A stretch of DNA of 64,000 nucleotides from Lactarius indigo (lineage: Eukaryota > Basidiomycota > Agaricomycetes > Russulales > Russulaceae): NCBI GenBank assembly GCA_025766275.1, contig JAFKAC010000181.1, forward strand, positions 1 through 64,000, in the 5' to 3' direction. This document shows, one piece after another, positions 56,996 to 64,000 of the stretch (positions are counted from its first letter, which is position 1; each line of letters begins with the position of its first letter). The notes below the pieces were generated by a model. That model was not told the DNA's origin. It made no database searches and saw nothing but the letters and a program-made list of their open reading frames with translations. Both the position numbers and the translations under genes were made by a program.

Positions 56996-58594
56996 TTCAG
57001 GATATGGAGTCACGACGGGGGATGAGTGAGTTAAGTAGGCCCACACCCAGGCCGTCCGCGATTGTTTTAAGAGTTTTGAAGTACACTGGTGCCTCGTCGC
57101 GTATCCGCCTCTGTACCCGTTGTCTGCGCTTCCCACATTTGTATCAAAAACGAAAAATAAATAAATTGAAGAACGGCAGCACCGCAACAGGCAAGGAAGG
57201 TTTTGAGATGCTCCGTTGAGGCATATCCGAGCAAAACCATGATTTGAGACAATCATTTCTTGGGTTTCAGTCGAATGGCACGCCGTGTGATGGTGCCCTC
57301 CTAGACCTAGAGCCCAATTCCAGATGGTCAGTTGACATTCTCTAGGTTACCCGATTTTCCAACAGTTCAGTGAGTAAGAGCGACAATGGTGTAGGAAAGG
57401 GTAAACGCACCAGTGCCATTTCTGAACCGGACATGTACAGATTTGATGACGGCGCGGTATCTGCGCCAGCAGTTTTTGTTCTCCCGCTGAGGGATCGCTT
57501 ATTGTTAGGCGGCTCCCACCCAAGGAGAACAGAAGCCCGATGAGGACGGACATAGACAAGTGATGATGGGTCGGTGATACAAAGGTTGTAGGGCACCCAC
57601 AATCCCTTGTGTCCACTTCCGCGCTGAGAAAACCAGAGAAAACCAGAGAATCGGTCAGCTAGGTAGAAGTGGGACCGAAGGTTGAACAAGTAGGACTAAT
57701 GCCAAGCACATATCTTCCTTGTACCTGTCGGTTGTCGCACGCTCTGCTCCGACGCCGCATTGCCACTAATGCCCACTCCTGAGACTTACGTCTGTTGGAG
57801 GCATACCAGGGTTGGATGCGCATTACAACAACACTTCCACCGTCATTCGATCATACTAGCTTTGTTGCTTCCTTTAACGAGTGAAACTTGAAAGTACAAC
57901 GGTTAGAACCTGAGGTAAATTGTCGAGTACCACTTGGTGACTCATACACCCGTGGGCGCATGATGGCGCGAGGTCGTGACGTCCACCACTCATCTCGTCA
58001 ATGAGCACCGGGTACCTGTACCACTCAATTAATGGTTCAAAGAAAATAAAACCACTACACTGGCTTACGAAAGGCATTAATTCCCATGTCATACATCCTG
58101 ACTCTCCTTATCTTATGAACCACCTGTGCCACAGGTTTGTCATGTCTCCGGTCATGTCAACAAACCGACTTCCGAGAAGCGGAGGGCAACTCAACGCAGT
58201 GCAATCCTGTTGAAGAGTGCAACGGCTCCAGCGGGAGAACGAAAAGATTGTCCACATATAGGAGAATGAAGGCGGAAACAATGGTGCAAAAGCTGAGTGG
58301 GTGCTTAAGTACCATTTCCATGGACACCCGAACATCGCACCCGACCATCGCACCTTGCATCGGGAACACCCGTACGTACATGAACAGCCACGCTTTGTCA
58401 CGCCCCAATTTAGGAAGGATTGCTTGGTCGGGCTGCATATTTGGCGTTGATCAATGGCACGAGGTGGCTTCAAGTTAGCTTCAGCTTCGCGCGACGGCAA
58501 AATGCAAAGTAGCATGAGACGTACTGTGAACATACACGTACAGTCCGTACCAAGCCTGATAAGTCCATAAGTGACCAGTGACCATTCATGCGCC

Positions 58595-61500
58595 GCCATG
58601 GCTTCCTAATATAGTGATAATTTCTGCCCTAAAGTCCTCATAGGAGCGTGCAGGATCGCTAAGTCTGCACGCTGCCTTCCACAGCCCTTCCACAGCAACA
58701 CTCGGATAATCAACAGCTGTTTGCTTCTTCTCTAGTGGGTCTGAAATACGGGGCCTCAAAAACAGGTACTCCAGGTCGTCAAAATGGTGCGAGATCTTGC
58801 AGGGATCTGTGCGCCCAAGGAGTGCTTTTTTTTTTTATTGAAAAAAAAAAAACTAGCCAGAGGTGCCGCTCTCCTTGTGCCTGCATTGCAAGCCTTGAAA
58901 TGGTATCCCGCAATTTTTTGAGGGCATTGCTAACTCGGGTCACTTCTGCAGAGGGGCACTTGCGGTTGAAAAAGTCGTGAAAATTGACCGCTAGTGGTCG
59001 CTAATGGAACGATGTGCCAGGGTTGACAGAGGACAACGCTGGTTTTGTTTTTTTGGAATCCAAGGACAACGCTAGTTGCTAGGGGGAAATACAGGGACCT
59101 GTGTTTGAGGAACCTGGAGTGAAGGGCGGCTAAACCCCCTGAAGGCCAGAAAGCGCCCGGGAATGAAGGGGAAGGGGATGACCCGAAACGGGTGGAAAAT
59201 GTCACCGGGGAGTGTCAAGTGTTGAGCGGCAAAAGCGCAGTCGGAAGTTGCTCCTAGAGGCTGAAAAGACGAAAAAATACCCTGAGTAGTTACCAGAATG
59301 TCGAGCCTGGGAACACGGCGCCATGGGAAACCTCCAAACCAACCCTGGGGGTGGTGCAGGCTCTAGAATATGTGAGGCGTCGTGCGCGGTCTTGCGGGCC
59401 ACCACGCGGCGCCAGATGTCATATACAGGGCCGCCGTGATCGCGAGCACGTCGGAGTTACATTGCTGCCAAGTGCGGCGAGCCCGGAAATAGCAATGGGC
59501 TGTACTGAGGCGAGGGAGAGCGGAAACAAACGCTCACACTTCCGCTCGGCGCGTAACCTTGCAGAGGTGACCGTCGCAATCGGGGGGTCCGTCACACTTG
59601 AGTCGCTACGGCCGCGCGCGGGTGCAGCAGGCTTGGGGACGCATCCTATGATCTACACTGAGTTCTCTGGAGTCAGAAACACAGGGGAAGATTCTCTCTT
59701 TGTGAAAGTTGTAAGTGTATGAGATATATGCAGAAGTGAGAATCAGGCTGGGCCAGGGACCAGGGGACAGTTGAAACACGTAGGATACTGTAAGTTATGT
59801 ACAAGGTGTGGGAGTGCATTCACAGGCGGGAATGCAGCGAAGCGGGCGAGCGCAGAGAGTTTGGAAAGGGACCGTGCTAAACTGCAAGAACGCTGTTTTA
59901 ATTTCAGCGGCCAGAGAGCAGGTGTATCGCGTTCACTACAGTTGATACATCGGTCTCTATGTGATATGCGGTCCTTTGCACGGATTGTGGGTCGCTGGCA
60001 TTTTGCCGATCATGTGTGATTGCCCCAGTTTCCACTGTGGGAGTAAGTACCATGGTAATTGTAGCGGTTGAAGGAGCCCAACTGCCACTGCAGTGGCCTT
60101 GCGTGCGTGGGTCGTCTTGACAAAACAAAAAAAGTGGGAGAAACATACTATAATAGGAGGGTCAACCTCTTTCCACGACCGTGACATACTAGCCAATCGA
60201 ACCGAACGCTATTCGATCCGCTCCATTGAAGCACACTGAGTTATTGGCCTCGAAAGTTGGGTAACCTACGCCAGGTACAAGTACAGTATAATGACATACT
60301 ACTACGCGCCACCCTTGCTCATTGGAAATGAATACTAGCCACAGTGTGACGTCGGTGTCTGCTCCCTGTGTTATATCAGACTCGGACTGAGTTGCGGTCT
60401 GATCGCACTAGTCTGTCCGAGTCGAGAAGCGAAGTAGACAATGGTAATCCGGGTCCACGATGCAACTCTCTGAAGTCACGGTGGAAGGGCGTCCTTTGAG
60501 ACAAGAAACCTGCGGCTTCTATCCATCAACGACCGCTATCGCACACTTCTGTTTGACATCATCCATTTCCACAAAAGACCACCTCCAAAGCGCCTTATTT
60601 GCGATCGGCTATCATTTGTATTAGTGTATTTGTCTACAAGTTCTTGTCTCTCGGCCACCTCCTCTGTTCCTCTATGTCTTTACCCGAGACAACGTCTATA
60701 CTCTCGGAGCAGCACATGTTACACACACCTTCAGTATATCCAATTCTCTGAACGGAACTAAGTTAGGAGAGGAGGGTTAATGCATTGATCTATGAAGAGG
60801 CAACTTGTCATGGCACACGAAGGGAATCGGAGAACAAGGAGATGTGTTATATTATCCCTACAGTACATACGCGTGCAACAGCCGAGATTACTGTAAAACA
60901 GACATTAAGACGGTGATATAATAGGGGTAGGTAGACTGATCGCGCCAAGGATCGCGCATTACAGTAAGTAAACATCAGGGTAAATGGGTCAAATCCAGTC
61001 AGTCAGAGAATGACTTTGGACAACGATTTCATTATATCTGGTGTCTCAAAGCTGCGAAGCAGTTCGTAAGTATCAATGAACTTGACCACATCATGGCCCC
61101 GGAGGCCGCGGACCCCTGTCGAGACCGCTGGACAGAGCTCGTCGGTGTGAACCTTCAGAAGATGGGCCTTTATTTTGTAGGCGCGGGTCCACTCAAAGTG
61201 GCAGAGTGGGCATTGGCGCGGCGGATTGTGTATGTCCCTGACATGTCGTATGATATCTTGAAGCCGTTTGAACGTTTTTTTGCAAGGTCCACAGTCGTAC
61301 TGCTTTCTACTAGACGCATTACCATGCCTAGCCAGCTTGGCCTTCTGGGCGTCTGTAAACGCTGTGGTCTCGAGGGGCGAAAACTGGGCTGCCCTTGCTT
61401 CATCGTGTGACGAACCAAGAGGTCGCTGCTGATGCACAACTGAGTCAAACTGTAATTGTATGGCAGTATTGACGGCCTATATACGCAAGCGTCAGTGAGT

Positions 61501-63000
61501 TCGAATGGCTGGACGTAATGGATCCCCTCACCGGAGAATGTGTCGCAAAGGTTCTCCCATGAGGGTTCAGCATATCTGCATCTCCTGATCCCCAGAGGTG
61601 AGGGTTCATGCATGGAGGGATTGAAGACATTTCAGTATATGGTGACACAATTGGGGGATGAGTACGAATGGGCCTACACCTATACCGGTCGTGTGGGTTT
61701 TAAGACTTTGAAGTACATAGGCGCCTCGCCGCGTATCTACCACTGAACTCGTTGTGCACTCTTTTTTAAAAAAGAAATTTGAATACAGCGGCACCGCATT
61801 TTGCAGGGGTACTCCCGGCGGATATCCTTTTAGGGCGCACACCATGGTCTGGGACGTTCATTTCGCGAGTTGTAACCGAATGCCAGTGACACTACCTTAT
61901 CGTGTGGCCACGGTAGCGCCTCCTCCTGGAGCTAGAGTTCAATTCCAAACTGGCACTCGCTAGGTTACCCGCTTTTCCAAGTAACCTAAAGGTAAATTCG
62001 TTGTGAGAGTGATAATTGTGTAGTAAACGGTTAACTGTCACCAGCCGCGGCTATTTCTCAACCGGTGCATGTACAGATTCAAAGATGGTGCTGCATCTAC
62101 GCCAGAATTTTTCTGCTGGAGGGATTATTCGCCGTTAGACGGCTTCCCCTAAGGGAGAGCAGGACCCCGATGAGGGCGGACGCCATAGCTCAGTAGCGAT
62201 GAGTCCGTGACTATACGAAGGCTGTGCCAGTGTGGCATCCACAATTCCTCATGCGTTCACTTTCCCGCACTTTCGAGATTTCTAGAGAAAACCAGAGGGT
62301 TGGTCAGCTAGGCGGAAGTGGGATGAAGGTGCAAGCGGGGCAAGAATCGAGCAGAGGCATCCTCCCTGTATCTGTCAAGGGCCGAACGCTCTGCCCCCAG
62401 CGCCGCATTCCCGCCACTGCCCGATTATTGTCATGCCGCGTACTGTTAGAAGGATACCAGAGAGTCGGACCCCCATTGTAACAACACCTCCACCATCTAT
62501 CACGTACCACAAAGCGACGCATGCACTCATGGCGCGCAAGATGATCGATGACGCGATGACGTGTCGTGACGTCCACAGCTTTTCTTGTCGACGAACACCA
62601 GGTACCTGTACCACTGGCATTCAGCTCACAGTGAAATTTCAAAAGAATTTTTTTTTTTTTTGAAACGAGACACGCTGGTCGCGACTGGCCACAACTGGGA
62701 GTGGCACTAGTTCCCATGCTGCAATCCTAAGTTTCCCTATTGACCGCCTGTGGCACAAGCCTGTCATCTCCCTAATCATGTCAGCAAACCAACTTCCGAG
62801 GAGCGAAGGGCGACTCAACGCAACAAGCGATCCCACTGGCGAGTGGGGTGTGGTGCGATACCGCAATACAGGAGATCGCATCGGCTCCGACAGAAGGAGA
62901 AAGAGCCACCGCTTGTAGGAAAATGAAGGTGGGAAACAGGAGGGCAAAGCGTGAGTGGGCAGACCGGATCCTGCCTGGCCCGTGACGCCAACACATGTCA
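58595..63000. repeat. diverged tandem unit B (contains a C2H2 gene)
   Basis: This is the second copy of unit A, with extra sequence in 59200-59520 and 59570-60000 that A lacks. At 58826-58851 a T11-ATTG-A12 palindrome occurs, and T/A palindromes also occur at 55783 (unit A) and 61763 (unit B). Outside the zinc-finger gene no frame is supported; 59351-59722 plus (123 codons) has no counterpart in A. Confidence 0.7.
61003..61630 (-). CDS. two-finger C2H2 zinc-finger protein, unit B (190 aa)
   Basis: The minus-strand exons are 61630-61532 and 61476-61003 (573 nt, no stop), the same architecture as the unit A gene. Finger 1 is CGPCKKTFKRLQDIIRHVRD then IH (residues 95-116). Finger 2 is CPLCHFEWTRAYKIKAHLLK then VH (122-143). 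The tail LRGHDVVKFIDTYELLRSF matches the paralogue, then extends further. The linker before finger 1 has lost about 14 residues relative to A. All zinc ligands are kept in both copies although the two proteins differ at many other positions, which indicates selection. It is a probable transcription regulator; targets are unknown. Confidence 0.82.
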
Positions 63001-63239
63001 GCGCTTCTCGCAGAAATACCCTTCGCTGGCTCCCCACTGGATGTCCAACTAAATTCTATAGACGACCCGTTCTAGCGCCCGTGAAAGTGTGGCAACCAGT
63101 TACTATTGGTTACGACTACGGAGCCTGAGGGTGTTGAAAGACACCGGACCCAACGCTGCAGCGCTTCAGCTTCGGCCCCAGCTACCGGAATCGCGTAAGT
63201 CGTCATGATATATCCACCTTGGTGAGTGATCCCAAATTA

Positions 63240-63770
63240 CCACGACAAGTTCTGAATCAAATATCTTCTGTTAGCATGGAGATGCCGAGTGTGTCATGAC
63301 AACTTATGGGAAACTGTCCACGCTGCTAACTAACAATGGAGAAGAGTTTTTGATATTTGATTCAGAACTTACTACGACCAACATACTACCCCTTATCACC
63401 CCCAGACCGATGACCCAAATGTTAGCACGAACGATCCCCCCCCCCCCTCAGCGACAAAACCAGTGGGATGAGCACTTACCTGATGCTCTTCCCGCGCACC
63501 ACGCACATGATCCGAGTTCGTTGACAGGTGTGTCGCCATACTTCCTGACACACAGAAAAGAATCCCGCTTATCCGGACGCAAGATAGTATCTCAATGATA
63601 TCCTTCGATTCGAGAGATTGAACTCTTACAAGAGCAACGACTCGAACACATTCCGAATCTGGCCCAGTATCGGGTAGAGGCGACAGCGCGAGAGGAACAT
63701 TGTATGACCTGAGAGGCTAAAAAACCGGACGAAGCTCATCGGGAAGAGTATCGGTGAAGACGACATAAAG
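63240..63770 (+). pseudogene. Ty3/gypsy integrase fragment, frameshifted
   Basis: Three pieces of a fungal Ty3/gypsy integrase appear in order. TTYGKLSTLLTNNGEEFLIF corresponds to the usual YG..LLTDNGxEF block with the second catalytic Asp region. QHTTPYHPQTDD, in another frame at about 63380-63415, is the canonical TPYHPQTDG motif. QWDEHLPDALPAH, then TGVSPYFLTHRKESRLSG, corresponds to the WxxxLPxAxxAxRxxxxxxTGxSPxxL block. A charged tail (REIELLQEQRLEHIPNLAQY) follows at about 63612 with a stop in it. Two frame changes and the lack of reverse transcriptase or LTRs in the window mark it as a dead fragment. Confidence 0.75.
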
Positions 63771-64000
63771 CAAGGACTAAACTTTACCAGCTTCAACTTC
63801 ACCCAATGGACGGCCCCTTTGTAATTCGCATCACCTCATGCGTCGTTCCCAGTTTCAGCTATCATGCGCGCTAGAGTAAAACCTACTTGCTTATGCCAGG
63901 AACCGGGGACAGTCGACTAAGGCGGTCAAAGTCGATATGGGCCCACAACCAACGATGTTGGCATAAATAGGAGGTTGACGTTGACTCGTTCTAGTAGAAG

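Larger units (their letters stand above)
54541..58560. repeat. diverged tandem unit A (contains a C2H2 gene)
   Basis: Unit A aligns in order with unit B (58595-63000). 54962-55100 matches 58597-58735 (GGCTTCCTAATATAG-like, TTCTGCCCTRAA, GGATCGCTAA, CTTCTTCTCT). 55690 matches 60130 (GTGGGAGAAACATACTA). The C2H2 gene at 56357 matches 61003. 57940-58030 matches 62525-62615 (GTCGTGACGTCCAC, GGTACCTGTACCACT), and 58120-58200 matches 62740-62820 (AACTTCCGAG). The minus-strand frame at 54959-55150 (LWKTARRFSDPALCYKEFRA, also present in B as LWKAACRLSDP..) faintly resembles retrotransposon gag sequence. Nothing else coding is supported outside the zinc-finger gene; 57250-58560 holds no recognised gene. 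Confidence 0.75.

Noticed and set aside
58108..58599. 163-codon minus-strand frame in unit A as a reverse transcriptase
   Set aside because: Only a loose resemblance (ILLYVDNLF) in one alternative frame; the catalytic blocks are missing.

Overview
The window looks like nuclear DNA of an agaricomycete (mushroom-forming basidiomycete). The real genes are cut by many introns of about 47-60 bp with GT..AG ends. The gene content is typical of that group: a tandem cluster of ER-anchored cytochrome P450s, four genes of the multi-membrane DUF6535 type, a Git3-like receptor, an NAPE-PLD-type metallo-beta-lactamase-fold enzyme and small C2H2 zinc-finger proteins. The region is repeat-rich, and much of the sequence between genes is old duplicated or decayed material. 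Family names come from recognising motifs by eye, not from database searches.

Layout. 1-14.6 kb: three tandem copies of one 19-exon P450 gene. The first is broken by three frameshifts; the second and third read through completely (523 aa each by hand splicing). Copies 1 and 3 are followed by decayed DUF6535 fragments, so the duplicated unit once held both genes. 14.6-19.7 kb: nothing recognisable. 19.7-25.3 kb: a tandem pair of intact three-exon DUF6535 genes (599 and 597 aa). 27.0-28.9 kb and 48.8-50.7 kb: two more intact DUF6535 genes of a second subtype (604 and 605 aa), with related 5' flanks.

31.24-40.60 kb: a 9.36 kb DNA transposon, bounded by 21-bp inverted repeats (one mismatch) and a 7-bp direct repeat. 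It carries a Tnp2-like (Transposase_21) transposase, a small opposite-strand gene ending in a nuclear-localisation-like KKRK, and a long low-complexity accessory protein gene. The transposase and accessory genes contain five in-frame stops, all TGA; two of them align with CGA in neighbouring repeat units. The element is therefore probably decaying by CpG C-to-T change.

43.2-44.8 kb: a Git3-like seven-helix receptor with a likely frameshift. 51.6-53.3 kb (minus strand): an eight-exon NAPE-PLD-like gene that lacks one base in an A-run; a stray copy of its first exon lies at 44.83 kb. 54.5-63.0 kb: two tandem diverged units, each with one intact two-exon C2H2 zinc-finger gene. A 277-bp MITE with TA target duplication sits only in the first unit. 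63.2-63.8 kb: a frameshifted Ty3/gypsy integrase fragment.

There is no operon-like organisation. The P450s are probably ER monooxygenases on a common 5' flank with a TATATAGG box. The DUF6535 genes, P450s and zinc-finger genes are each expanding by local duplication while the sequence between them decays.
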